From Branchiostoma floridae (taxonomy: Eukaryota > Chordata > Leptocardii > Amphioxiformes > Branchiostomatidae), in assembly GCF_000003815.2 (NCBI RefSeq), contig NC_049986.1:21641299-21705298 (forward strand): 64,000 nucleotides of DNA, written 5' to 3'. The notes under the pieces are model-generated. The model was given only the letters and a program-made list of their open reading frames with translations. It did not search any database and was not told the origin of the DNA. A program made the translations under genes and the position numbers. This document shows positions 28,571 to 41,800 of this stretch, piece after piece; position 1 is the first letter of the stretch; the number at the start of each line of letters is the position of its first letter.

Positions 28571-28682
28571 CGGAGCGCGCCTTGCGGAGTTGGGGTCTCC
28601 CGTGGACGTGCTCCTACACACGGGTTATCGGAGCGCGCCTTGCGGAGTCGGGGTCGCCCGTGGACGTGCTCCTACACACGGG
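28571..28682. repeat. Tandem duplication of 53 bp
   Basis: 'cggagcgcgccttgcggagt' ... 'gtggacgtgctcctacacac' occurs twice in a row (28571-28623 and 28629-28682) with only a few mismatches, indicating a recent duplication. Confidence 0.9.
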
Positions 28683-29439
28683 AGGGGGGAAAGGGGATAA
28701 TTCCCGCAATTATCGGGGTGATTTATCGACTCACACCGCCTCTTAGGTGTCGCCTACGATCAGGATATAGACGTAGCCTCCTACAGGCCTTTCTGACACC
28801 CCCTTTCCACTAAGTACTGAGAACGGGGACCTCGCAGCGACAGAGCGATTTTGAAAGAGCTGTCAACGATTTACAATTTTTGTTTTGCAAGTTATTTTTT
28901 AATTTCTAGTCATACTATTACATTGTGTTATGATATTCCAATTATGAAGTCAAGGGGATACACAAACCCAACTTAGGTCGCACCGAGGTTGCAGCAAGCT
29001 CGCCGTCTAGAGCGACTCGAGAGCGACCGAAATTAGATTTGTGTGACCCTTGATTGGAATAAGGAACACGATGTTAAAATATTCAAAATGCAACAAAACT
29101 TACAAAACGTTCGTTGTTGTGCTATCATTTTTGCTGTGCCACCGGCAAATCGAGCGAAGTAGCATTTGAAATATAGTATGAGTCATTTTGAGTTTTAGTC
29201 TGGTAAACTAGACTTTAAAGACTGGTGGAAACAAGGGGCAGTGCGTGCGTGCGGAGAGTGGTTTCTATCAGTTTGTGCGAAGGGTGTAAACAAGCTCTGG
29301 TCTTGCTTTGCGTGAAGAGGGGAAATGAACTTAATTCGGGCAAGATAAGACCAAAGCAATCACACTAAAATGTTGTCTTGTAGGAATTATGTGTGGTTAG
29401 AACCAGGAAGGCTCGGGCTTTGTAAGACGTGACGCCATA

Positions 29440-29700
29440 GGGCTCCCATACTATCCCTTCCTAGAGGTGCACTCTCACTGCACTTGCGTCACTGCGGGGT
29501 TCGAAAGATACTCAACGAATTTCAGAGATAAAGAATTTTGTTGTCTTCTTAGTCATACTTATACATATTACGCAATATCTAAATCATGAAATTGGAGAAA
29601 ATAACAAAACAGTGAGGCAGTGAACGAAGCCCGTAGTGACGCAAGCTTTACGCAAGTGCTGTTAGAGCGCACCTTTACTCTCATTGCACTTGTGTCAAAC
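29440..29700. mobile_element. Inverted-repeat element ('gcactctcactgcacttg')
   Basis: 'aggtgcactctcactgcact' on the left and 'actctcattgcacttgtg' words near the right resemble the two elements at 57343-57633 and 57647-57885, whose interiors also share 'tcgaaagatactcaacgaat'-like words. The boundaries are approximate. Confidence 0.5.
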
Positions 29701-29964
29701 TCTCCCCTCCCTAAGTTGGCAAGTGGAGAGTATTGCATTGAATTGGAGTCCCGGTAAACAAACAACGAAAACTATAGCTACGTTGGCTAAAACGTCAGAT
29801 GACACATGAGAAAGGTTGGCCGGTCAAAAGCTAGAGTTGGCTACAGGCTTTCTATGTCGCCAACTGTCTGTAGTTTTTTGGCCGGTGAACTCCTCTGTAG
29901 CGCTACCTGTCTATTTGGCAAATTTCTACTATTTTTCCAGGGAATGGTGGAGCCTCTAGTAGAG

Positions 29965-30250
29965 CCTGGTGTCTGTGTGGCGCAACGGCTAGAGCGTTGG
30001 AATCAGAATCAGTAGGTCCTGAGTTCGATACTCGCCATGCCCTGCCCCCATGACGGTGTAGCGACGCCTTGAGAGTTGGAATCAGAATCAGTAGTTCCTG
30101 AGTTCGATACTCGCCATTCCCCTGCACCCATGGCGGTGGAGTGACGCCCACCGAGCCTCACGGCTAATCTGTCTAAAAGTGCCAAAAACACCTACGGATT
30201 TGGTGCTGCCAGTGTGTCAACATCTGCACACTTGCCACTAAGACCCGTGA
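29965..30250 (+). mobile_element. tRNA-derived SINE with internally duplicated head
   Basis: A tRNA-like head 'gtggcgcaacggctagagcg' with B-box-like 'tgagttcgatactcgcc' is followed by a second copy of the B-box segment ('cctgagttcgatactcgcca' again, about 85 bases on) and then the body 'aaaacacctacggatttggt'. A tail of the same family is at about 39035-39120. Confidence 0.75.
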
Positions 30251-30832
30251 ATTTTTTTTAATGGTGGAGCCTGGCTAAAAAACTGGACAGCCATCAAACG
30301 TTACGAGTTTTCCCCCCGACATCTGCTTGGAGACCTGGCTGCCAGTCGCTTCCGTCACCTGTCGGATTTTACGACTCCATGGCGTGCGCCCTACCAGCCC
30401 CATTTACGACCTTTCGCGACACGGCGCCTTTAAATTCCCACTAATTTGTGGACATTACAGATAAACGCCTGCAACAGAACGATTCGTTTACGTTTATGGG
30501 AGCTTTGATAAGGCCAGTGGCTGGTAATGAGCTCCAGGTTTGCTCATATCATAGCCATAGGCGGCTAGCTAGAGTGCTATGAACCGAATTTATCTCGAAT
30601 CGAGAGATCCCAAATGTCTTTTCAGTATTTCACCCGTTTCGTGCACATGTAACAATATGGCGTAGTTGACGTCGTATCAGTACTATCACTTTGATATAGA
30701 AATTTCAGCTTCTTTGCTGAGAATTCAAACCGTAAGGAATATTTAGGCGCGGACACTTGAAGGCCGTTACATCATTTTATTATTATCTCATCTCCGAACG
30801 CGTTTCCTTGTCTTCTTGTCATACCATCATTA

Positions 30833-31268
30833 CTAGGGCTGGGTACCGGTACAGAAAATTCAGGTCCAGGTCCGGTTCAGGTCCAGAGGATCAGGTCCAG
30901 GTCCGGACCTGAACCTGAACCTAATTCAGTATGACGCATACCAATGGTCAATTTCACTGCAAAGAAATCTGTTTGGTGGAGTATTAGACTTGCACTGGCG
31001 TTTTTAATCCTACAACGCTAACTGCACCTGTACGATTGACTGTAAAGCTTGGTAGAAATGGCTATAAACTTTGTACTGTAGTTCACTCTTGTTATTTTCT
31101 TCCACCTGCAAGCGCCCAAACGTGGAAATACCTGATAAAATAATCTGTTAATTCTTTAATCGGTCCAACATCCGGTCCACCTAATTTTTTCATGTCCGGT
31201 TTTTCTGGACCGGTCCAATAAGAAAAACCGGTTTTGTACCGGTACGCTGTACCGATACCCAGCCCTAA
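30833..31268. mobile_element. Inverted-repeat element with 'tagggctgggtaccggtac' ends
   Basis: The left end 'tagggctgggtaccggtac' is mirrored by the right 'gtaccgatacccagcccta'. Next to each end are low-complexity runs of 'caggtccaggtccgg' and 'ccggtccaacatccgg'. Elements with this terminus are common in animal genomes; no transposase frame is present. Confidence 0.7.
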
Positions 31269-31419
31269 TCATTACCATTGATTCTGGCAGCTGCCGAAAG
31301 TCCAAGTTATGCGTAGCTCCTTTATTTAAAAGCGGCATCTAGCGATTATAGACAGAATGTCACTTAGAGTTCTACCATCTTTGTCTCTGAACTATCAACT
31401 ATAGTTCCAAAATGCAACT

Positions 31420-31700
31420 ATTGGAGGCAAGCGGTAGCGCATGTGCGTAGTCCAGTAGTTATATTAGCGGCCCTGCTCTGGCCGTGAGTTCGATCCCGGC
31501 TGTGTTGCTCACCCGACATATGTCCGCTACCGGAAAGGGTTGCAGTCCTTAGAACAGGACGTTAAGCCGTGATCGACTGTTCACTGTGCTTGTCGAAAAG
31601 AGCTAGGGGAATTTCCCCGTTACAATGAATTCGAACCTGTAAATACTGTACATACTATAGCGTCTGTCCTCTCTGTAATCGGACCTGTAGAAGACTAACT
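31420..31700 (+). mobile_element. tRNA-derived SINE (second type)
   Basis: The head includes 'gaggcaagcggtagcgc' and B-box-like 'gtgagttcgatcccggctg', followed by 'gacatatgtccgctaccgg' and 'ttagaacaggacgttaagcc'. The last motif resembles 'cggataggacgttaaatgg' in the SINE at 40925, so the bodies are related. Confidence 0.65.
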
Positions 31701-32839
31701 CTTCAGTAGCGAGCTACAACTGGATCGAGACCACTTTCCTTTTTATCCTATTCGGGCCCAACCACCCGCCTTAGTCTTTCCTTTGATGTGTGAGAAAAGG
31801 GAAGAAAAGAAAGTCCTTTTCGGAAGTAGAGGACACTTTTAAAAAGCCTTTTAAAAGGATTCATAAAGCGCAAAACCACAAATAGACAAACATCTACGGA
31901 CGCTTATCTGCAACTGCGCAAATAAGACGCACTTACCGTGACAGGTGATGGAAAGGTGTTGTACTTTAAGTTTATCCACAGGTCAGAGAAGATCAATATC
32001 CCTTGATTCTGACAGGTGAGTGCCGGTTCTTGTATTGTCTGCCTTCACTCTCTTTTGTTCTGCTGTCATACCGTGGAACCTAACACGACTTGTAGGCAGC
32101 TTTAAGGGATCATCATGGGGCTATCTAGAGAGTAGATGTCCTTCTTTTTGGACAACTACAAATAATGTCAACGGACAAGTAAAGTGGGACTGGTCGTTCA
32201 TTGGAGACCTACAAACGTAAACGTGGGAAAAAGTCTGGGAAAGCGTCTCCAATCTAATAATTTTATGTTCATTTTAAGGATCGTTAACGTTGATAATCCA
32301 CGGATATTGTTCATCCCGACTTGATTCAATGCGATTGCAGGCTCTGCGGCCGCCTTTCAGGCGCGTTCTAAAATTTGTGTTTCTGATTGATATACCAGGT
32401 TTTTGATTGCTACCGTTTTATGTTGACTTCGCATGTACGGACTTGGGGCTGGTAGAAAGCGGTGATCATTTACATTTAGCTGTTATAGTTATCAGCTGTT
32501 ATCTATTCTTTCGTTTTATCAAATTTAGTATTGAATACCAACCGGCAACCAACAAATATTTGGAAAGGGTTCTTAAAGACCGTATTGGTCTATCGTCCCA
32601 AGCACAGTCCAAAATGTGTGAAATAAAGAAGGAAAATAAGTTTACAACAAAACACATGATTAGTTCCCCCTTTAAAACCCCGAGTCTTATCCTAATATTG
32701 GGACAGAAAACAGTGTCTCTTGGTTAATTTAGAAGCCCGGTCGCCATTGGCTAAGTAGGAACCCGGATGTAAGCCTTACCTCTGTCAACAGACGACAGAT
32801 AGCCGGACTGATGCTGCTTATCCTCCGACTGCCTTAAAA

Positions 32840-35800
32840 ATGACTTTCTCGGACCCTCTAAGGCTTAAACTGGCTTACAGTACGTTGTTGAAAGTGTGTC
32901 TATGTCAGGGATTCGCCATGTTCTGTGTAATGATGTACGTTTTGGTACCAGATATGGATACAAGACTTGGCGGTGTGGGTGCGTCACGGTGGGAGAAACG
33001 ACTGTCTAAACAAGACATTTCTGTTACGTTGATCAACGAAACGGCGAGGTGAGTTGGATGTAGGAGTTTTCTTTTACGCCACTAGTAATATCTCTCACCA
33101 TATCACACCAAAAGTGGAATCAGCCGGAATGCCGTCAGAATGACCATTCTTTGTATATTCCTGGGAATTCGTAGTGCATTCTAAACATTAATTTCTCGCC
33201 CCATTCCAGATATTTCTACCCATTCTTGGAGCCGTCACGAATGGTTTTGTCGTGCTCAAAACTTCCGAGGTGCAATTGAAGTGGAGTAACATCGAACGGA
33301 ATTCGAAGTGTATTCTGACTATTCTAACTGCATTCTACGGCATTCCAACATTATTCGAAACATTCTGATCTCATCGACGAAGAACCGAAACAGCAAGCCA
33401 CTTCGAATCCTGCCAGAATGTGACCAAAAGAATATCTGGCCATGGAATGCAGTGAAAATGCACTACAAATGCCCAGGCATTTCGGCTCATTCCTTCTCGT
33501 GTGAAAGAGATATAAGGTCCATTTAGAATTCCCACCCGATTGTGGCACGAATTTTGCAAATTTTTGAATTCGGCTGGTTCTGATTGATTCCTACTAATTC
33601 GATTTCAGTGTGAAGGCCCTATTACGTTTCGATGTCTATCAAACATCTTCCTTATACCCCCCTCACATTAGGCGCGATTCGATCGGACGACGAGTCTGCG
33701 AGCTCTAATTTACGAGGAGGCATGACCCTGATGCCGACGAAGAAATGGCAGAGTTCCCCCTTCCCGTCAGGGTCATGCCTCCTCGTCATTTAGAGCTCGC
33801 AGACTCGTCGTCCGATCGAATCGCGCCTAATGTGTGGGGGTATCAGAGGCAAATACGCAGATGTAAGTGACCTAAACTGTCTTCTTTTTTTTACACCAGA
33901 TTGGTTGACCGAGGCCCCTGTGTGTGCGACAAAGGATCAATTCCTTTCCCCAAAGCCATGACGACTGAGGAGAAGGAAGAAGTAAAGAAGCGCAGGAAGA
34001 AAGAGCTGGAGAAATTTCGCGCCAGGTATATAGCATTCTGTGGGACACTGTCGCATTTAGATAAAGTTTTCTTGGTAAAAATCATATAATAACAACAAAC
34101 AACGATAAATATCAACAATGTAATGTTGCTATTGTGAAGTTTATTAATTTCTCGATGTTTTGATATGCACTGGAGTGGAAACGCATATATGAGGTGTCGC
34201 GAAAAGCACGAAAGTCAAACCACGGCAAAAGTTTCACTATATTGGATATTTCTATAAGCAGGATTTCTAGAGATCTTAAGTCAATTCAATGTCAAAACCG
34301 CCTTTCGTCGACTTGATACATGTATCCGTTAGCAACGGAGATATCTTACCTCTTGGATAAAGGTGAACTAGCGTTACACGTATCTGCATATACCCCCCCC
34401 CCTAACAGAGTGTCCAGGATGTCCGACCCCCTGCTGTTGGTGAGGGGGTCCTGCCCGCTGAGTTACCCCTCCATGGGTCTAAAAGTCGTGCCGGGGGAAG
34501 CTATCGGCATTCCGGGTAGGTTTTTAATTTTTACATTTAAACAGACAACAACTTTCACGATTCCTCTAGAAAAGCGAAAGAGATGTATACTTAGACGGTA
34601 TTCGATAGAATACGTTGCACTTTTAGAACAATGCCAATTTAGTTGAGCAAAGATACCCTTTAGTAATCTTTTAACGGTATATAAAAAACTATGGCTATTC
34701 ATAAACATAAACGTTGTTGTATGATCTTTTACAGAACTTTCAGTCGACGACAACATTTTTAGAGAACTTTATAAGGTGAAATGTTTCGTTTATTTGCATG
34801 TTACTTTGCAAATAGGATAACATTCTATGCATATGTCTTGAGGTGTGGAATAATGTATTCAAATAAGTACCATGGAGAAGTTTCTCATTTTGTGACATTT
34901 TATTCGTTTTACAAAAACAAACCCGTAAAAAGTTTGTGACGTTATTTGTAAATGACCCACAAGATGAGGTCATGTTGATGACCAACAAAGGAGGGGGTGT
35001 CGCCATGTACATAAAAAACAGTATTCCATATAAAAGACGGTTTGACTTGGAAACTCCCGAAATTGAACTTATCTGGGCGCAGATTCACATTCCACACACA
35101 CAGCCAATCTTGGTAGGATGCCTATACAGGCCTCCAAGTGCCAAGTTGGACTACCTCAACAGAATCATACAGGCTTTTGATTTGGCGACAAATACAGAAC
35201 AGGAAGTATTAATACTGGGTGATTTTAATATAAACTGGACAAACATGACCTGTTCCTTAAGAGACAAACTTTACCTAGAGTCGACTGCCTTGAACATTAA
35301 GCAAATGGTTAATCAAGCAACTAGAATAGTTAAGACTTCCAAAGGTCCAGTAAACTCTTCTTGTATAGATCTAATTTTTTCAAACAGGCCTGAAAAACTA
35401 ACAAGCACACAGTCCGTCCCACTAGGATGTTCAGATCACAATCTTATACACACAACTCGCAAAACGAAAACTAAAGTACCAAAAGGACAACCTACAGTGA
35501 TTCTCAAGCGGTCCTACAAGGAATTTGACCAAGATCATTTCTTACATGATATTGAGTCCGCGCCATGGCACGTAGTGGAAAGCGAAAACAATGTAGAAGA
35601 CGCCCTAACATGCTTTATGGACATTTTTACCGATATCATTGACAAGCACGCTCCGGTGCGTAAACGTTCAGTAAGGGCAGCGCCGGCCCAATGGGTTGAC
35701 GGTGACCTTCGAGAACTTATGCATCAGAGAGATCAGGCGAAACGCAAAGCTCAGGCATCTAAAGAGACAGCCGACCACAAGGCTTATAGAAGACTGCGGA

Positions 35801-38800
35801 ATATAGTGGTCCGTGAAAACAGAAAAAAGAAAAAGACCTTCTACACACAACAGATCGACCTACATAGTAGGAATAACGACAGCAAGCGACTGTGGCAAAC
35901 AGTAAATGGAATGCTGGGTAGAAACATCAGTAAGACACCAAACTTTATTGAATCAGATGGACAAATCTTATTGAAACCAGCTGAAATTGCGGAGTATTTC
36001 AACAATTACTTCACTGAGAAAGTCACAAGACTCACAAGTGGCGACGATCCTGACACAGACAAGGCAGTCGAACCAATTAAAGAACATATCATGGCTGAAA
36101 AGTATTGCTCTTTCAGTTTTCAACAAGTATCAGTAGAACAGGTGGAAGAACAGTTAAAATCACTACACCCTGGCAGAGCCACCGGGCACGATGATATAGA
36201 CAATACCTTGCTGAGGCTGTGTGCTAACTACATTGCCAAACCACTTTGCCACATCTTTAACAGCTCCCTTGTGCAAGGAATTTTCCCCTCCCAATGGAAG
36301 AAAGCTAAAGTAATTCCATTAATAAAAGACAAATCCTCCCCACTCAATGGACCAAATAGTCGCCCAATAAGCTTATTACCTGTCATAAGTAAAGTCATGG
36401 AGAGAATATGTCAGAAGCAAATACAAACTTACATGGTATCAAATGATATTTTCTCCGGTAATCAACATGCGTATAAGCGCTTCCACTCCACTTCTAGCGC
36501 GCTCACACAAATGTCAGACTACTGGCTGGAAGAAATAGACAAGGGTAACTTAGTAGGAGCAGTTTTGTTAGATTTTAGTGCTGCTTTTGATGTTATCAAT
36601 CATGAGATCTGTCTGGCCAAATTACAAAGTTATGGCTTTACACAATCTGCCATAAACTGGACAAGAAGCTACCTAGAAAACAGGAAACAGGCCGTGTTTG
36701 TGAATGGAAGCTACTCATCATTCATTGAAACAAAATGTGGCGTACCCCAAGGCAGCTGCCTCGGTCCCCTTCTCTTCTGTATTTTCACAAACGATCTGCC
36801 AATGGTAACTACCCAAAGTGTGGTTGTGATGTATGCTGATGATTCCACCCCATCTACATCAGCTTCTGACATTACAGAATTACAAAATAAGCTGCAGACA
36901 GACTTGTCTAAGATATGGAATTGGGTGAGGACAAACAAGTTAATCCTCAACATTGGCAAAACAAAATCAATCGTCCTGGGTTCACCACATAGGCTAAAAA
37001 GGAAGCCGAAGCTACAACTTTCCATCGAAGGCAAAATCATTACACAGGTGGAACAGGCGGACTTACTAGGTGTCACTGTGGATCAGCAGCTCTCATGGGC
37101 TCTACAAGTAAACAAAACAAAGATGAAGATGGCAGGAGCTCTTGCTTCAATTAGGAAATATAAGGAATACTTCACTACCAACCTGTTGAAAACTGTGATA
37201 CAGACCTTGGTCCTATCTCACCTAGATTACGGCTTAGTACTTACGTCCTCATCGCCTCAGACCCACCTAGACAAACTGCAAGTTATCCAGAATAGAGCAG
37301 CTAGGCTGGCAACAGGTGCATGTTTTGACGCAAACCTAGACGTACTACATAATCAGTTAAACTGGCCCTCAGTAAAAGAAAGACTTTTCACAGGCACTAT
37401 CAACATATTCCATAAAGTTGTAAAGGAAAAACAGCCAAAATGCATTTTCAGTCGTTTAAAAACAGTTAACACCGCACATTCTCACAACACCAGACTAGCA
37501 CAGAAAGGAGCATTCCTGTTACCCAAACCCAGAACTAATGCCATTACTCGAACCTTCTTATACAGAGCTATCAGAACATACAACACTCTACCAATTCACA
37601 TTACATCCTCAAATCCACGTGCTTTCAAAGTAAAAATCTGGTCCTGGACAAAAACTCAAAGACATAAAAACTCACCTATCAGCTCATGGTGGTAAACTTG
37701 ACTATGTCCCATCTGTATATTTCATGACCTCTGACCTCCACAATATCTAATATATGATAATATTATGTACATGTATGATATGATATGATAATAATGTTTT
37801 TGTTTATGTTAATTGAATGAGGATAATGATGAATTGATTGATTGACGTTATGAGTAATTTAATGTATTGCACAATATGATAAGTTAAGAATGTTAATGAT
37901 TGATTTATGCTAGTTGTCTGATCAACATTATCTGTATAATTTGTTGTTATGTATTTTATTCATTGTGTGTAAAGGACTCCAGGAAGAATAGTTCAATGTA
38001 ACTAATGGAGATTCCTAATAAACAAACAAACAAACAAACAAACCCACAAGATGTTAGATATTTACGGAACAATGAGCACTTTTGTCCGCAGGTGGAATTT
38101 TCGGCAGAGTTCGGAGTTCTCGACATCGCGGCGGAAGTTCCCGAAGTTGACGTCAGCGAACGTCGGACTAACTCGTTAGCCATCGAAAGCTCGTCTTTAA
38201 TTCATCTGAACCGCCAACTGGACTTTCTCGTCTACATCAACACAGAGCCTGAACTGGGGAGACTGGATCTGGGTAAGTGATACTGTAAATGTATTTAAGT
38301 TTGCGGGGATTTAATTTCGCGGTAGCAGGGACAAAGGACTTTTCGCGGTGGTTTTAATTTCACGTGAACACGATAGACTGAAGTCTAATACCATAATAGA
38401 AAAATGTTCGCGGTGGTTTCAAGTTCGCGGTTAAGTGGTCACCGCGAACATTAATCCACCGCAAACATTTCTGCATTTACAGTATTTGCTGTACCAAAGT
38501 CAAAGAAATAGCCAAAATCTGGGTAAAACTCGTACATTTGTTTACAATCGATACAAAAGCAAGTGTTCAAATACCAAAGACGACAAATGTAGGTCGAGTA
38601 CCGATGCATCGCTTTCTAAATCGATATGACCAATAGGACTTGAGACACCTTTTCACACAAAACACCGCAAATAGTGGGGCTATCCAAGATTTCGTAGGTT
38701 TGAGCAAACATATGATACTGTAAATACATTTAAGTTCGCGGGGATTTAATTTCGCGGTAGCGGGAAAATGGACTTTTCGCGGTGGTTTTAATTTCCCGGT

Positions 38801-41800
38801 AGCACTGTAGTCTCTTACTGTTATGGAAAAATGTTCGCGGTGGTTTTAAATTCGCGGTGAAGCGGCCACCGCGAAAACCACGAACATTAATCCACCGCGA
38901 ACATCTCTGCATTTACAGTAATCAATATGTCTATGAACTGTTAACTGAGGAAGATCAGCCCAACACTTGAAATAATTTATTTACCCGTAAAAAAGATGTT
39001 GCAAAAAACACTAAGATCAATACCAAGATGATCTGTATATACTTTTCCAAAAACACACACTGATTTGGTGTGCCAATGTCCACATGTACGTGCCGACATT
39101 CGGCCCTAAGAACCGTAATAAAACTTCCGTAAATAACTTCATCAGGTTGGGACTTATTCATATAGTAAGGTTCTTTAGGCACAACCAAGGAGTACTTACT
39201 TAAGGAGTAAGTTTGGATCAGAAAATCAGCTCCAGTCATGAACAGAGACGAGGGGGGATACAAGCTGAGCCACGTTTGGAACGGCATTTTTGCTGCTGCA
39301 GCGCCACCTACATCGGCTGTAAGTAGCAACAAGAAGTAGTTTCCAGTCATTCTACCCTGTTGATTGTGTCTGATAGACATAGAAACGTTGTAAGTAAGTA
39401 CTCCTTGGTTGTGCTTAAAGACCCTTACTATATGCGAAATGAAACGTCTTTGTCTTCTTCTTTCAAGCTGTATTTTTGTTCTTCCACAAAAGTGAAGTTC
39501 CGGTACTTTGACCATGACGTCACCATCCCCATAAGGATCAATTTCCGGCCAGTCCCCCGGCTGTACGACCCCGGACCCGGTAAGGGCGTGTCTCTGTCCG
39601 GTTGCTATGGCAACCTTTCTTACATTTTACATCTTCTCGTTAAGAACTTCTTGGCACGTTTGACCAATTGCTGACGTCATGTATCCGTAACATCACGTGT
39701 CAATGAGAGGACGTACCTGTAACTTTCGCGAGTTTACGTCTTGAATTGATTGGTCATTATTCATCCTGAATTAGGCGACAGCTTCAATGGTTGTTGATAA
39801 TTCGATCCGTGTACTGTATATCTTAGATTTACAAGAAAGTTTAGCATTGCAATATATCTAAGAACTTTGACCCCTGTTTCCCCGGTAAACCACCCAACAG
39901 ACAACAGTATCGACCGGAAGGTGACGATCCTTACCAAGACCTTCCTGAGGTACCCCTCCGTCCGGAATCTGATCCGGAGCATCCGGAAGTTCTACCCAAC
40001 CATCCGGATCGTCATTGCAGACGACAGTCGTCCGGTACAGAATCTCCAGGGAGACAACGTGGACCATTACGTCATGCCTTTCGGAGTGGTAAGATTTTTG
40101 CTTAGGCCTACGTCACGTTGCAAACCGGGCAAGGTCAGACAGATTTCGGGAACAAGTATGATATAAAAGCCACCGACGTACACAGGACGTAAAGGGAATA
40201 GTCGTGTACTCGTGGGTATTTATTTATTTTTGTATATTTTAGGTATACATTGCAGTTCTTCTTTTCCACAAACGGGCCCCAGTTTGGAAATGTGACGTTA
40301 GCCCTAGACTACTCTCCAAGCAGAGGGTAGGCTCCGGCTGTTTTTTAACGTTTTCTTTAGTCGTTTTTATCGGGCTTTCTATCTTTTTAATATCTTGCTG
40401 TGTCAAAACCTAACTGGCGTACTTCAAGAAAAATGCCAAAATAGAAAGCCCGATAAAAACGACTAAAAAGACGTTAAAAAAACAGCCGGAGCCTAACCTC
40501 TGCTTGGAGAGTAGCAAGTATATGGCATGTGACAGAGAGCGGTCATTGTATGGAGATCCTGTATGTGACGATGTAAATGTCTCTATTTGACATTCATCTT
40601 TTTCAGCTTCAAAAGGCCAGGGCCATATAAGAGTCATACGCCAAAAAAGTAGTTACTCAAGCAACTTGATATGGTTTTGAAACGGTCAGACGTTTCGGAT
40701 AGAATCCACTATCCTTCGTCTGTGACACTGAAGTGATCTGGAAGAAACAGATCATATAAGAGTCATATATCAATATTCATGCATACTTGTGCCAAAAGAC
40801 CACAGGAATCTGAACAATGGCCGAGATATGAATGATGACGCTCTCACGATTCATACAAATGTTGTTCGACGGCAATTGGGCAGGTTGACCATGTGTTTAA
40901 ATGCTATAATGCATCATGTGTGACCGTGTACGTAGCGCAGTGGCAGTTTCTTCGGCCCGTGCACCCCGAGAGGTTGCGGGTTCGAATCCGCCTACTGTGT
41001 TACCGATCTTGTGCCCTTGGGAAAGGCACTTTACACGACTTTCCTCACTTCACTCAAGTGAAAATGAGTAACCTAGCTTCGGCTTGGGCCGTCCTTCGGA
41101 TAGGACGTTAAATGGAGGTCCCGTGTTCGGGGAGAGCAACATCCCAAGCACGTTAAAGAACCCGCCACATGTGCGAACATCCACACGAGCGGATCAAACC
41201 ATTCCGGGGTAGGGAATCTCCCGAGCAGCCCTCGTAACCCCTGCTTCGCCTATTGGGTCAGTTAGTCCTCACTCATAGTGAGCAATTGGGCTGGTCTCAA
41301 TCATGATGTTTCTGACCTAGGGCGAAGAGTTGCTGTTACAGTTCCAATCATGTAACCCGTAACCTTGAGTGGCCTTCAGGCCTTGTTACGTGAGTTAAGA
41401 AAAATAAAAAATCATTTTCCCTTTGCTCAAACTTTTACCACAGGGCTGGTTTGCAGGTCGGAACCTGGCGGTGTCACAAGTGAAAACTCCCTACATGCTC
41501 TGGATGGATGACGACTTCCTGTTCACACCGGAAACCAAGCTAGAAAAACTGGTTGATGTTCTAGAAAATGCTGACATTGACATAGTAAGTGGAACATTCT
41601 TCTGAGACCAAGGAATATTGGTTAACATCAAATAAACGTTGATTTTGGCTTTACACGAATCTTTGGCAATATATGTTCAATAAACATAAGACAGTATCAG
41701 CTTACTAGGAGAACATTCAATAGCTAGTAATCGAACAAACAGAATTGAGGACTGTTATTTTTTACTGCCTTCGAATTATTATTATGGTTCCTGCATGTGT

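Larger units (their letters stand above)
15622..32839. other. 17 kb divergent intergenic region, no gene supported
   Basis: The region lies between the homeobox gene (-) and the GalNAc-transferase gene (+), so it contains both upstream regions. Every long open frame examined lacks splice-site logic or protein character, or is a repeat. Contents are MITEs, SINEs, LINE tails, tandem duplications and a long CA tract. Several GC-rich or homeodomain-site-containing blocks that do not look repeated (16290-16420, 22960-23110, 25560-25740, 30390-30560) are possible regulatory DNA. Confidence 0.55.

Noticed and set aside
33100-33620. A possible exon or hairpin in the ATTC-rich part of GalNAc-transferase intron 1
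   Set aside because: 'attc' and 'gaat' words recur throughout, but I could not define arms, boundaries or a coding frame with confidence.
34936-34966. The ATG at 34936 as the natural start of the LINE protein
   Set aside because: The 12 bp target duplication ends at 34966, so this ATG and the first codons belong to the host intron.
34409-38272. Direct splice from exon 34409-34515 to 38092
   Set aside because: The exit phase 1 and entry phase 0 do not agree; the 34735-34775 exon resolves it.
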